Assembly (NCBI GenBank): GCA_001600455.1
Contig: BCKC01000002.1
Coordinates: forward strand, 5,222,171 to 5,286,170
Length of the DNA stretch: 64,000 nucleotides
Direction of reading: 5' to 3'
From: Endocalyx cinctus
Taxonomy: Eukaryota; Ascomycota; Sordariomycetes; Amphisphaeriales; Apiosporaceae
Part shown: piece by piece, positions 1 to 16,500 of the stretch
Position numbering within the stretch: position 1 is the first letter of the stretch
Layout: every line of letters starts with the position of its first letter
Position numbers and translations under genes: made by a program
The notes under the pieces: generated by a model
Told to the model about the DNA's origin: nothing
What the model saw: only the letters and a program-made list of their open reading frames with translations
The model's database searches: none

Positions 1-1996
1 GATCGCGGGCGTGTAGTCTCGCTGTCGGGCTCGCAGTTCCGAAACGGCTTCTGCGATCTCGGCCATCTCGTCTACGTACCTCGCTTCGAGCATCTGGCGC
101 TCCGCGTCGAGATCTTGAAGGTCTCGTAGGTAGGTCGGTATATCCTTGTCTGCTGGTACTTGGGAGGTTGCCGAGGGGTCGGCGATTAGATCTGATCGTT
201 GGAGTCTTAGCTGCGAGAGACGTTCGTCTGTGTAGGGAGCGAGGGGGTCGGGGATGGGTTCATGGGTTGGTAGCGGCACTGAGGAAGCAGAAGCAGAAGC
301 AGTCTCGCCATTGGTATTGGTATCGGTGGAGTTAGGATTCGAGTTAGTCTTCGACGATAATGAGTTGATATGATGGTACAATACGCGGCTGGCGACGAGA
401 GTCTCCCCGATCCGTCGAGATAACTCTAAGAGTGGCGTCTGACTGATTGCGAGCAGATTATAAGACTCGCTGCCGTCGGCTTCCATGTGTCTTCTTATAG
501 CGTCGCTCGCTATACCGAGCCAGGAGTCACCATCACAAGGACCTTCATTTTATATATCAGTCAATAATTTTCTTCTTTCTTTATATATGTATGCTGAAAG
601 TATATCGTTAGGTGTATGGAACGTACCGAGACAGAGAGGCTGCTGCTCGAAACCGTCCAGCTCCCATACTTGACCGGCGACCGGTACATAAGCGATATAA
701 TGGTAGGCGGCTCGACCAGCCTTGGCCTTTTTCTTGTTTTTACTGCCGCCGGTCTTGACAAAGTACTTTTTGGGATTTTTCCTCCAATCGTCGTGTAGAT
801 TGTTGAGTAGCAGATCCTCGGCCATCAAGTCCCAGCGACTGGCATTTGCATTAGTACATCGATTTAGTTGCGAACAGAGGGGAGGTGGAATTTGGTTAAG
901 GGGTGGGGGGTTATTAAGAAAAAAAAAAAAGAAAAGCCATACCGAGCAGTAGAGTTATGTACGCCTCGAATAAAATCATTTCTATCCAGTTCAAGACCTC
1001 GGTAAGGTGGTGTAAGCGGCTTGGTATGATCTTTGAACTGTTGCAGCTCGGGGCCCAGTGGAGCTTGCGGAGTCTCGGGCGCATTCATGATGACGTTCAT
1101 CAATGCGACAGTAGCGCAGCAGTTACAGGCAAACTATAATTCATGTAGGTGTTAGACGTACAGGTGTTTGCTGCATATGATAAATACATAGCTTAAAAAT
1201 AACGTACCTGGTTGGTAAACCATAACTCATTAGGACAAGGTTGACGATTTTTGGTATTGGTAGATTCGGCATCCGACCACTCGTACAGGAAGATTAAACC
1301 GTGAACAGGTTTTCTTGAGGATCAAGTTTGTTAGCGTCTTTGGTATAAAACAGTCAATTATAGGGAAAGGCGAGACTAGTCTTACGAGAGCATGTTAACA
1401 GAGTATTCATCGAGGCTAAACAATTCCTGGATCTTGAAGTGTTTGGCACCCAGATCCTGAAGCATACCGTTGAAGAAAGCCTATAATTTCGTCAGTCAGC
1501 TAAAGGCATACGACTGTAAAACGACGAGGATGAGGAAAGAGCGGATATAAAGACCTACGGGATCAGACTCGATCTGGACCCAGCCTTTGAACTGTCTCCG
1601 TTCTTCTTCGCCCAAGGGGGCAAACGTCTGGTCAAGAAGTACCAGAGGATCGGCCAGATCAGGTTCTTGATGAATTATTTTTTGCTTCGCCGTTTGAGCG
1701 GCCTTGCGCTTGTGTCTGCTGTTATTGTCATCTTTGCCAATACCGTTTTGATCGGCAGCCGACTCGGTTCCTTTTCTCTTGGACGGCGTTTTCTTGCCTG
1801 AAGTGCGAGATCCGGATGATCCTATACCGGGAGAATGGAAAACTTCATCTCCGTATCGGGAAGGCACCTTCCTTTCTCTCTTGGAGCGATAAGGGTTATG
1901 AGTAGGATCGGGGATAGAAGCGCCGCCTGTAATAACCGGGGTTGTTACGACTGCGATGGCATCATCCGGCGCTATCTCCATATTGACACTTGACAT
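1..1996 (-). CDS. Ubiquitin C-terminal hydrolase, UCHL5/UCH37-like (3' end off window)
   Basis: This is a cysteine deubiquitinase of peptidase family C12. UCH37/Uch2 enzymes trim ubiquitin chains at the proteasome. Six exons were placed on the minus strand: 1996-1559, 1480-1386, 1313-1208, 1133-943, 838-627 and 542-1, giving 528 codons before the window edge. The UCH domain starts near residue 136 (GWVQIESDP). The catalytic Cys lies in NCCATVALMNV, the His in AYHYIAYVPV and the Asp in WELDGF, all in family order. The C-terminal helix ending RQRDYTPAI matches the RPN13/INO80G-binding tail of UCHL5, so only a few residues should be missing. An N-terminal extension of about 135 residues is rich in basic clusters (SKRERK, TPSKRK, RHKRK) and suggests nuclear targeting, which is inference. 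The start is the first ATG of the open frame. The family call is firm; exon edges are hand-derived. Confidence 0.92.
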
Positions 1997-3842
1997 GGCT
2001 ACTGCCTTTCTTGTGACGATATGGAGAGAAAAAAAAAGAAAGAAAATAAAAGGTGGTAGAGTTTATAGTAAGTATAAGCAGCGTTCGGAGTTGGATGGGT
2101 ATGGGTATGGGTATGAATAAGTGAACTCCCGATGTTGGAATGAGAAATGAGAGAACAAATACGATTTGGGCAATTCAAAGAGATGGATATAGAATTATGC
2201 AATAGTAATTCCAGCTGTTGATTTTTAAGTTCTCGCTATTTCTTTAAGCTTGCTCCTTTCCGTTTGGTGGCTCAAAGTCTGAAATTTGATGAATCTCAAA
2301 AGGTAATTCTTAGTTCATCAAAGGAATCGACCAATATCTATTTGATATATCTTAGACAACGTATTTTAACTAATTGGTAAGAGATTGCTCACGTCAAAAG
2401 GCCTATTTTCTTGGATGAATAAAAATCAGGTTACGAAATTGGGTTTCAAGACTTGACTAACTGATGGATGGAGTTTAGCTAGGCGTCTCTATAGGGTAAT
2501 TGCATACAAAGGGGCGATGAAAATCTATCATCAATCTCCTTTATATACAGCAGCTTGTCAGAATGGATTAATTCAGTAGATTCATCAAACCAGTCAGAAC
2601 GTATTTGGTAGATTTACCAAACCAGTTAAGATGAATGGACAAATAATATTTCAATACAGAATCCATTACGGTTAGGAAGCTCAAACTACTAGGTGTTTTT
2701 TTTTTCTTACGTCAGTTTCACATTCGATATATAGAATTTGGATGAGGATGATCTCTTTCGAAATCAAGAAGGATATTTCTCAAACTAGATTATTTACGGA
2801 CCTCTGAACAGAGACATCTATCTCATAGAGTTGAATCTTTTTGTCCCCTCAATATTCTCATTATACGTGTTAATGTGTGGCAGGTAACGATGGTAGCTTC
2901 AAATAGAATGGCTAAAATCTCTCTACTTTCAGTCGAAGTCCTCCCTTGTCAAACTTAAACGAAGTAGTATCTAGTAGGTTAAACAAATTACTGCAAAGAA
3001 GTCTTTCAACAGATGAAACTTTTGGGGGTTCGAAAATCCAAAGTTGAACAACACATAAGCCGTAGGATTCGACAGTAGAGTTATGGATTTGAAAACCGAC
3101 CCTTAAGATGTCGTAACTTTATAATATGATGGGTTCCATGGATGTACTGAATGGTTGGTTGATCGTTCATTCTATTCTTTGTTAGCAGCGGGGAGCTAGC
3201 TACCTGTAGCCTGTCAGGTCGTCAAATTTGTGGCCCAAGCTCCTTTCCTTAAGATAGTGTGCATCCAATAATAGCAATAGCAGTATGTTATAAAATTATG
3301 ACGTTGCATAAAATACTAGTGGATACTTATGTATCTATGCAGCTAATAGGTACAGTATTACTCTGATGCTGTCAGCTGTTGTCAGTTTTTATACCAGCTG
3401 GCTCGATCTAATCAACCTACACAGTACAGAGTACACTAGTGAGCATATAATTGCCCCATAATTAATTGATCCTCTACCGCCTAACTCTGGAAAGCTAGCA
3501 ATGAGCATAGACGCGCCGCGACTTGGTACGTACTTGTATTTACCCATATTTCAAAATTTCCAGTCCATCTAAAAAGGTAAAATAAATATTGACTTTCACG
3601 ATACTCGTATCAACTTGGTAGGTACCCTTCACAACGACGACCACTTTTTCTTCCTCTTCTTCTTCTTCTTCTTTTTCTTTCAACCGTCTGATTATCTAGT
3701 CTAAATATTTTAGAAAGAACGTTCCTTATTAATTTTTTCCTTCTTTCTTTCTCATTTATTAAAAATTAATTTTGTTCGTTGCAAAGTTCGCTTGCTATCC
3801 CCGTAGTCAAGTCCTTTCTCATTATCATCGTCGCGGGATGCC
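1997..3842. other. Divergent intergenic region between UCH and POM152
   Basis: About 1.85 kb of AT-rich DNA separates the two divergent start codons and should hold both promoters. No convincing ORF or RNA gene is visible. An imperfect direct repeat sits at about 2577-2601 and 2608-2631 (AGATTCATCAAACCAGT versus AGATTTACCAAACCAGT). A CTT-rich pyrimidine tract at 3648-3680 precedes POM152, as is common in fungal promoters. Confidence 0.6.
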
Positions 3843-6800
3843 ATGAATCCTGCCACACCGCGCATGCGGTTTGGGGGATACCCAGAAACCCCGGCACCAC
3901 CACCACAGCAAAAACAACACCAACAACAACAAAATCAACCACGCCCTCGAAATTCATTACCACCAGCTCCCGAAAATGTCACCGCTGCCGAACCTGCGAA
4001 TCGACCTCTCATACCCCTAACTATCATCGATGCGCCGAGCCAACGATTCTACGCTTGCGCTATATACGGTCTCCTCCAATGCTGGTGGCTTTATGACTGG
4101 CTGCGGATGTTAGAAGGACACGGCACGTCCGTTTATTTCTTTGCCAAATGGATCGTCATACATTTTACTTTTCTATATACCCTACCCTCCTTGAGGATAC
4201 CATGGCTAGAGCTATCTTCTGCTGTTACTACCGCCATTTTCATGGCACACATGTTTGCTGATTGGTTTTTCATGTTTAATGTTCCCTGGTTTGGACATGC
4301 CTGGTTGCTAGGCCTCGTTCAATTGTTCTACGATAAGGAGCTGGCCATATCTGAGCATAACGTCAAGGTTTCAAGCATCTTGCACAACTCATCCCTGATT
4401 ATGGGAAAGCAGATCATTAATATTCTTCCCGAAGGGTAGGTCTTCTCTAGAATACCAGATTACTTCGCTTTTAACAGTTATTCGGCTAACGCGAGTCCTC
4501 TCTAGATCTGCTCTTTTGAATCCGGATAAGCATGCGTACTGCCTTGGACCCGACCGGAATATTGCCAGCGTCCCTATTTATTTTAATGCTACCGTTCCCG
4601 TGGAAGTTGAACTTATTCGATTCGACCTGCAGACAAATGCCGAAGAGATTATTAAGCTTGGACGCAGGGAAATCAGAGAGATTGGTAAACAAGCCGCGAA
4701 ATGCGCCGAAGACGAGGTTATCGGCAACTACAAGTACGATGTTGCGGTCAAGAAACCGGGCGCCTATAGGTTGAATAAAGTGTTGGACGAGTACAAGCTA
4801 GAAGTTCAGAGGATCTCGGAGCCTACCTATATCGTCCCATGCCCTAAAGCGACTATTCGCAAAGCGCCGTCGTCCAAGAAATGTCTCGGTGAACTTTCGG
4901 ATCTGTCATTGGATGTAGAGGGGACGCCGCCACTTAAGATCGTCTACAGTCGAAATATCAACGGCAAAGACCACAGCTTTCATTTCCAGAGTCTCCAGCC
5001 TGATGGGTTTTCATCCCCTCTCTTGGGTTCGGCGCGATCTTCGAGTCTCATCTCACCCGGAAATGAGGATTTCTCTTGGGCTCGCTCTCAAAAGGTCGTC
5101 GTCGGCCTCAACGAATCGATGAGCAATGCAGGAGAGTGGCAATACGCCGTGGACGAGGTTCACGATGCGTTTGGAAACGTTGTAAGATACGTAGAGCCGG
5201 ACGAGGTCGATGCTTACCCTCGACCAAAGCATCTGGTACAGAATTTCGTCGTCCGAGAGCGACCTCGCGCCGCAATCGTCGGCTGTGATATTCGCAATCC
5301 CCTCAAGGTTGCCACCGGAAAAACGACCAAACTCCCTGTTAAGATCACTCGGCCAAATAATACCCCCGCCAACGTTGCGCACACTTTGACTTGGCAATTC
5401 TCACCAATCGACACGCTTACCAAGTCTGGAGATCACGGAGATGTCGTCGAAATCGGAACATTCACGGCTAAGTCCTCGGCAGAACAACCTATGATCAATG
5501 CGCCGGGTTTATATACCTTGAAATCTGTGTCGTGCGATTCTTGCGAGGGCGAAATCCAGGAACCGTCGTCGTGTCTCTTGTTTAACCCACTAAAACCTAC
5601 CATGTCGATCCAAACTGAGGATATTCCAGATAAGTGTGCTGGAAATTCCATCGGGCTGCGAGTCAACTTAGACGTGACTGGAACCCCGCCCTTCACAGTA
5701 TTTTATGATGTGTTCGAAGAAGATGGCCATTCCCGAAAAGAGAAGGTCAGTATCCCAGGGTTACGGCAGCAAATCGAACTTCTGCCGAGAAACGCTGGTC
5801 ATTACACATATCAATTCCGCAAGATTCAAGACGCCATTTACACGGTCTACTTCGACTCGATCGACAACTTTGTTCTCGAGCAGAATGTCAAACCGCCTGC
5901 GACTGCTTACTTCCAACAAGGGCCTGGTACTATCACTGCTTGTCTGGGCCAACCGGTCCAGGTCGAAGTTAGGTTCCTCGGCGACGGGCCTTTCAACCTC
6001 GAGTGGGAGCTGGTTCACGAAGGGAAGAGAAAAGCAGAGAAAGCTACTGCCATCGACGGCGGTTCTTTTACCATCCAAACTGCGCCGTTGACCTCTGGCG
6101 GCGATTATACCCTCGCGCTGAAGAGTGTTCAAGACAGGACAGGATGTCGCATCTTCTTGAAAGAGGCCATTAAGATCTCGGTCAGGCGTCAGGAACCCCG
6201 GGCCGGGTTTGGCTTGCTGGAGAACAAGAGGGTTACGACGGTCATCGAAGACGCTTCTGTTAAGCTGCCGCTGCGCCTGTCTGGAGATGGACCGTGGCAA
6301 GTACAGTACCGGAATTTGGACGGCGATAACGAGACAAAAATTCGTAGCGCTAAATCCGGCAATGATTTTATCGAGGCGTTCAAGCAGGGCACTTACGAAT
6401 TAATTGATGTTACGGATAATCAGTGCCCCGGAGCCGTCGATCCCAAAGCCAAGACGTTTGAGGTTAAGTACTTCCCGCGTCCAGAATTGTCTCTAGTACG
6501 GACGGACGCTATCGTGCCTTTGGAAGAAGGTTACAGATTTGTCAAGAAAGATGTCTGTGAAGGCGACATTGACGGGTTCGAAGTCGCTCTCAAAGGTAAA
6601 TTACTCGTCCCCTCGTTGATATCTAGATATAGAAAGGACAATACTAACTACAATGAAAAGGTTCACCTCCATATCACGTCGAGTACGAAGTCAAGTACAA
6701 ACCCAGATCCGGTTCAGGGTCGGTGGCTCGAAAAGATTTCGATGCGGCTCTGGGCAAAGCATCCATTCAAATGGATACGGCGAAGGCCGGATTCTATACT

Positions 6801-7790
6801 TACACGTTTTCTGCCCTTTCTGATAACCTCTACAACGACAGGAAGCAGTCTAAGCCTCTTACGCTGGAGCAAACTGTCAATGCTCAGCCGTCTGCCTCGT
6901 TTGTGAAACCGGGTCAAACGTTCAAGATGTGCATGTCGGAGGACGAACAGGGCGAGAAGATACCTATCAAGTTGGAAGGGAAAGCCCCGTTCTACATCGA
7001 GGTCGAGATCAAACACCATTCAGGCACTTACCCGGAGATCTTCCGAGTTCCCAATATCCAGACCAATACCTACAACCTTCAGATTCCGCGGCAGTATCTG
7101 AAACTTGGAGCTCAACAAGTCAGGATTCGCAAGGTGCGCGACGATCGCGGATGTCAAGCCGGGGCCGAGGTGGGAGGAGCGGTGGTCAACATTCAGCTCT
7201 ACGACGCGCCGGCGATCTACCCGCTGGAGCAACGGACGGACGTTTGCGTGGGCGAACGTCTGGCGTACACGCTTTCGGGCACGCCACCTTTCGAGATCCA
7301 CTACGAATTCTCGGGTAAGCAGATGAAGGCGAAATCGCAGACGACCAACTTCCGGCGTATCGCCGAGTCGCCGGGCGAATTCACGATCACGGGGGTGAGC
7401 GACCGGGCGAGCGAGTGCCGGGCGGCGGTGAACCTCTCGCGGACGATTCACCCGATGCCGAGCGTCAAGATCAGCAAGGGACGGGTGATCCAGGTCGATA
7501 TCCACGAGGGTAGCGAGGTGGAGATCCTGTTCGAGTTCTGGGGCACGCCGCCGTTCGAGTTCACGTACACGCGCAGCACGAACGCGCGAAAGGGGCAGAA
7601 GAGCCAGGTGCTCGAGACGAGGCACGACGTCTCGCACGAGCACAGCAAGGTGGTGACGGCCAGCTTGGAGGGTACGTACGAGGTCGTGGCGATCAAAGAT
7701 AGGTACTGCGCCTTCTCGACCATAGCGACGGAGAATAGCCGACAGGAGGCTATCGCGGGCGGTAATAAGCAGAAATACTTGGGTTATTAA
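3843..7790 (+). CDS. POM152: Nuclear pore membrane protein POM152
   Basis: This is a structural transmembrane nucleoporin that forms the lumenal ring of the nuclear pore. Three exons (3843-4435, 4506-6595, 6661-7790) give 1270 residues, close to the usual 1250-1340. The Q/P-rich N-terminus faces the pore. Hydrophobic segments lie near residues 68-86, 97-114 and 126-146, followed by the conserved stretch [20 protein letters not shown] spanning intron 1. The rest is a run of cadherin/Ig-like lumenal repeats, each marked by a G(T/D)(P/G)PF-type turn (GTPPLKI, GTPPFTV, GDGPFNL, GDGPWQV, GSPPYHV, GTPPFEI, GTPPFEF) and paired cysteines. Intron 2 has an ideal TACTAAC branch point. The frame is kept at both junctions. 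The start is the first ATG in frame with the transmembrane region. Confidence 0.95.
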
Positions 7791-8758
7791 AAAGGGGGAA
7801 AAAAGGGAAATTTCATTGAACTTTTTTTTTTCTCTCTTCCTACTACAATAAGAGATGTGGATAAGGGGGGATATGAAAACATGAAAATATGTGGAAGTGG
7901 ATTAATAATTCTGGAATTGGGATTAGGAACGAAGGAAAGAAGAAAATGAAAGCTCGCTAAAGAGATGATTTAAAACGAAACAAAAACAGAGGAAGAATAA
8001 TAATCATTGCATGAATAATCATACGTAAAGATATGGCGTTTTTTCCTTTTTCTTTTCTATAATGGGAAAAAAAACAAAAATGAGTGTTATGGGTTTAATG
8101 AAGTAGAGGAGAAGGAGTTATATCTCGTTGAATGTAGGGTATTGTCTATTTTCTTTCCCCCCTCAACCATCTCTCCGTTGTCCTGTTCTCTTTATTTTGA
8201 TACAGTGAGAAGGATTCAACTCAGTCTAGGTCCAGGTAAGAGATCTAAGAATATGAATGAGAATATATATATGGATTAATTGTCGTCGGTGCTGTCTCCT
8301 CGTCGATGATATCCATACTCTATTGGAAATAGCCGACAATAAGATGATTTAATAAGCACGTGACTTAGAGTTCGCTTCAGGAAATGTGGACTAAGTAAGT
8401 ACGCTATCTGATTGGATCAAATTTTCAAGAGGATGATACTTTAAAAATTTCAAGAAAACTGGAGATAAAATGTTTAATGGTGAATGACTACAAGTAAATT
8501 CACTTTTACTTGTCTTGTCTACGTAGTCATAGCGAACCATAAGAAAAGACATTATATATGATATTCGCTTTATATTTCTCCTATCCTTTGAATCTTGCTT
8601 TTGAACCTCTTGTGCTTCTTTTCTCTCTAATAAGCATATATTTGAACTAAACATTACTTTCTATCTTTTGTTACTCTCTTCTCCAATCCCTACCGTATTT
8701 ACACCTTTCAAGTGCGACAAAGATTATACTCTTCTTCTTAGAAGAAAAAAAAGGCAAG
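7791..8758. other. Intergenic region POM152 to CTP synthase
   Basis: This holds the POM152 3' flank, with an AT-rich homopolymer-bearing tail, and the CTP synthase promoter. A CACGTG E-box-like hexamer occurs near 8357-8362. A CTTCTTCTTAG-type pyrimidine stretch lies just upstream of the ATG. No gene was seen. Confidence 0.5.
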
Positions 8759-11584
<2,826 letters not shown>

Positions 11585-13507
11585 ATCAAAAAAGAAAAAA
11601 AGGGCGGAGGGATTAACATTATAATTATTGGGAAATCATGTTACGAGAGTTCTTTTTTCTCTGTTTTATGATTAAAAATCCAAAATAAAAATAAGGCGGC
11701 AAAGATGTCTTTTTTCTTCACATAAGTTGTTTCATTCGTCTTTTTTTTTTTTTTTTTAAAAAAAAAAGGCTGCTTATACAAGAAAAAAGAAAGAGAAGAG
11801 AAAGATTCCAGTCCAGACTGAATGATAGATAGAATGATTCATTTGATTGATAGATGGGTATGACGGTGCATGCATTCAAGGGGTTTCTTCATATCGGGAT
11901 GGATCACTGATAAAAAATAAATAAAAATAAAAAAGATACTTCATGCCCAAAAAAAAAATGAATGAGAAGATTCGATATATACGTGCTTACAATCTCTCGA
12001 CTCAGGGGCTGATTTCTCTGATAGTTAAGGTAGATAGATGATAGATAGGTCATGAATCATAGGATCTCCAATAGACATCTCTCAGTCTCTTACTGCTGCT
12101 TCTATTCATCACATCCTCTTATATATCCATCACTATATTCATTGTCCGAGATATATAAGCAAGTGAGTATTAGACAGCTAGTATAGAATAGAAACCCCCT
12201 TTTATCTACCTACTTACATGCAAGCCATCCATCTCCGAAAAAACCTCCCCACGTACTGCGTATATCAAATAATACGAATCAATGTATGAAAAAAGAGGGG
12301 GGGGGGGGGGGGTATGAAAGAAAAATTGATATATGATTTAAAAAAGAAAAACTTTTAGTACATGGAACAAATACGGATACGGATACGAGTAAATAAGTTT
12401 ATTGTCGTTGTTTCTCCTATACTAGGAAGCATCGTAAGGCTGTACGTATGTATGTAGTCTACATAAAGAAGAGTTGAAATGCAGGGCAGGTAATGTGATT
12501 GGAATGAACAAGAACTCGCGCCGAAACTTTTACTATGCTAGATTCGGGTAACGACACGACATGACATGATCTCACGTTACTTTATTTATATAAGAGGGGG
12601 AAAAAAGAAAGGAAAGAAAAGAAAAGAAAGTATATGTAGTAAGTAAGTGAAGTACTCTAGGTTCATGAACCGAAAGGGTGGATGAATGACATGTATATAC
12701 TACGAACAGAAGTAGCTGGTGGAAGAAAAAACCCTGTCTTCGATCCCTTTTCTTTTTCTTTTCTTTTTTTTGATTAAAAAGAAAATGCGTTTCATTCAAT
12801 CATTCCTACATGATCTCATAACCCCCGGCAAAAGGTTTGGGCTAGGCGAGGGATGTCTATACTACCTATCTGTTCATCTCGACAGGGGGGTTAAGAAAGG
12901 TTCGCTTATCCTTCCGATGAGGGAAGAGTAAATATCTAGGTTGCAGTACTATTTGTATCTGTACGTGTAGCAGGGATATTGGTATTTCTTTTTCGAAAAA
13001 AAAAAAAAAAAAAACTCTGTTTAAGCGAGATAGATGAATAGAGAGTACATATATATATCCGTAATGTATCCAAGTTTTCCCCTTTTCATCCTGGTTAGAG
13101 CGATGTACTTCATTTTCTAGATAGAGAGAGTGTGGGAGTAGTATACTAAACAACGACTTTGAGTACAATTTCCGCATAGATTGTTATAGGAAATGACATC
13201 CGGTTTGATAATTCCCGCATACGCCTAAACGCCATTCTAAAGGAGTGATAAAATCTTCCATCTCATAAAAACAAGTGTAACATGATACCTCCCACTTAAG
13301 AGCTAAGTATTCCCGTCGTACCACCACCCAGGGGGGGAAACCGGGGGTCTTTAAAGCTCGTAGTATTCGTGTAGCTTGACAACATATTGAGAGATTATTA
13401 GGAAAGGGATATCTTCGGGACAAAATGTTGACTTTAGTAGCTAGTATGCACTCGTCGACGAGATCGCTCCCGTCTTGACTGAAATGATCGACATTAGGAA
13501 AGCCCCC
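11585..13507. other. Convergent intergenic region, CTP synthase / NACHT gene
   Basis: This is about 1.9 kb between two 3' ends. It is AT-rich, with homopolymer runs (T at about 11741-11757, G16 at 12297-12312, A at about 12997-13013) and short GATA-type repeats near 12020-12050. Only short unconvincing ORFs are present. No gene or RNA was recognised. Confidence 0.55.
12297..12312. repeat. G16 homopolymer
   Basis: A run of sixteen G residues sits in the convergent intergenic region. Its length is likely unreliable in the assembly. The minus strand would be C16. Confidence 0.95.
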
Positions 13508-16500
13508 TTAGATGATCAAGTAGTCAAATTTCTCCTCGCGCAAGATATCTAGCCAATGGACGTATGGTTCCTGGGAGTCGTTGCGTTTCCAGATCTTGGG
13601 CAGAATGGAAAAAGTGTGTGGTAGGGTGCCGCTCAAGTGTCGACCTAGATTTCTGCGTATAGCGCCACTCAGAGCACGGCGGAGGTCCGAATACGGCGTC
13701 GAGACGGCACCCCCAACCAAATAAACCCAAGAGAGAGAAGGTTCAGTCATTGAAACACTAATAGTTCGTAGCGTGATGTCTAATTTATCAAGTAACTCTT
13801 CAACATGTTCCTCGCCTAGTTTAAAAAAAGGATCCAGTGAGAAAAGATAAATCTGAGCAGCCGCGTGGAAGGCTTGAATGTGATCGCTCATTTTGATGTT
13901 CCGGTGATCTTTGTAATTCAACTTAAGATTAGAAGACGCAACTCGGGAATCTAGAGTCATTATACGCTTTTTTAACAAGACCTCATCCATACCACCTTGC
14001 TTCAATTCGGCGAGACAGGCAATTTCAGAAATGAAATACATGGTGTGATCACTGCACCCCATCAATTCTGTTAGATCTAAACGTAAGCCATTAAGACCGA
14101 GGGATAATTCCTCATAAATATGCACAAACTTTGGTGCGCGGCCTAATATGGTGGCACCGAGAATGTCGATCCAGGCAGTAATCTTGATGCAAGGCGGCAA
14201 TGGACTAGAATATCGACTTAATGAGAACATGTCAAGCTCGGAGACAATCGCCTCAACGCCGTCGAAATGTTCATGCCATGGGATATTGTCCAAAAAAGGA
14301 TATGTACAACTATCCAAGCATGGGATATAAATCAATCCTAGCGAGACTTCAAGCGCCCAGGACAAATTCGTAGACTTCTCCAGTGACTCCCGCAGCTCCG
14401 ATAGAGCTTTTTGCATATACCAGTGGCCGTAATCATTGAACTGTGTGACCCCATGCCAACCGAAAGAGTACGCGGAGACACCTAGGCAACAATTCGTGTA
14501 TGCTATGTTGTTATTGAACGCCGATAGAATGAACTTTGAAAGTTTAGAACCATAAAGTCCAACGTCCGATAATGAACCAGCCCTTGCGTTTGAAAGAATG
14601 AATTCTTTAAAATTATCTGTAAGTGTTGTATTAAGAACTTTAGGATCTAGTTCTTCGTTGAGTTGTGGCAAATCCGTTGGTGAAGGCCAAGAACTCGAAG
14701 TAGAAGAATTTTCAGCAAGTGCATTGGATTCGACAAGTGGGGTGTTGATTATGGGATGACTTTTTTCTTTTTGGTAATTTACTTCTAATTCCTTTAGCTC
14801 ATTATTTGGAACCACGATCTTCCCTTTATTCCTAATCGAGCGCGGTACCTGGCGCAAGTCGTTTTGTCCATGAACCCGCCGCTGGTGGTCTTCAAGTGCT
14901 TTGGAGGAAGTGAAACCAACATCATTGTAAGTACAGCCAAGCTTATAACATTTCAGGGTTCTGCGATGCTGTTTGGAGTGATGATCCTGAAGCTCTCGAA
15001 CAGAGGCGTATCCAATCATGTATCGGCTACATGATCGAATATGGCATAAGAATGCGGTGCAACCGTAGTCGGATCGGAATCTACCTAGCTCGGCGGCTGT
15101 CAGGCCCGGAGGGGCATCATCTGCAAGGAGAGAATGGACTATACTATGGTATCGGTCATTAACAGAAGAAAATAGTGTCAGATCTTGTTGTACAGTCGAA
15201 AGATCTGCGTTTCCCGAAGACTGCTGTTTGTTCAATTGGGTCCGAAAATTGAGCACATAAGTAATCAGAGCCTGGACTATCCCCAGTGAAGCCAGTTGAC
15301 CAAGGCGACTATCAACCATACTGGCGGCGCGATAATCAACATGTCTTAAGAAAGACACCACATCAGGGGAAGAAACCTGCGAATATTCTGTCGCTAGACG
15401 CAAAGCGTGCTGTACTAAGGTACATTGAGATGGATGGTCTAGACCCCCTTCGACTACACACTGTAGGAAGTGTTCGATCCAATATTCGGCAGCGTATCTG
15501 TGTAGACCAAAGGCTCCTATGCCTACCTTAACAGCCATATCTGTGGAAGGATCATTTGTAGAGAGGTCTATGGCCTGTATCAGATGCGAAATGCAGGCGT
15601 ATGCAATGCTTCGATGGGCCGAGAGGCTCGACGTAAACGGGCCGCTTGAAGGATGGAGTAGAAATCTATTTTAGATGTCAGATCATACATATGAAAACTG
15701 ATTCCCTTCTTTTTTATTAGGTACTAACTGTGCAACTGTTGAATGGACGAAGCCCACCGTTCCTCCGGGTCGTTCTTCAATCAGAGGTTTGCAAATCTCA
15801 AGAGAAGTCGGAAATGGTAGGTTATCTCGCTCAAGAACCTGACATTCCTCGTGGAAACTACTTCCAATAAGAAGCTCACATTTTCGCACGTGTGTCTTCT
15901 CTTTAGAAAACAGTAGCCATTCAAAGATGCGTCTTATCCTCTCGAGGCTGGTGGGTGAGCATCTACCTCGAATGTCGTTCAATATTTTAGCATACCTGGA
16001 CTGCATATTAGCGATGGGCATGGGCATGGGCATGATCGGACTTTTTTTTGTTTCTTTTTCCAGAGCTTACACTTCTTCGAGGCTAGGTGGTAAGGAGTCA
16101 ATGGTCGAATGTAACTCCCGAGGGCTAGTAGACGACTCCAAAAGCGAAAGAACGAGTCGTACCCACAGAAACATACCTCCAGGCTGTGAGCAATATTCAA
16201 GTATAAGTAGGTAGGGTGGGCCTACCTTCAGCTTTACTTATAATTCTGTTCGTCAGAGTTTCTAGTAGCTCCCCATTCAATCCGCCGCACAAACTGTCGT
16301 TCAGTTCTTGAAGAGAGGCCTGGATAACCCTTTGAATATCTTCTTGAATCGGTTTGAGCTCGTCACCAAGGAAGAGCGTTGGTCGTCGATTGAGAGATGG
16401 TCTGATGCTAGGCAAATCTTGACTACATATTAAGAGCTTGCAAGTGTCGCCAGAGGATGTGGCAAGGTCGGTCAACTCGCCGATGAGCTTTTTATGCTCG

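Noticed and set aside
3020..3045. tRNA B-box-like GGTTCGA
   Set aside because: The spacing to CC is wrong, no A box is upstream, and no cloverleaf forms.
13508..15538. The C-terminal 676-codon ORF as a separate transcription-factor gene
   Set aside because: The frame is open upstream of its first ATG and joins through a clean intron to the NACHT part (VHSTVAQ + FLLHPSSG), as in other NACHT proteins. RNA evidence could still change this.
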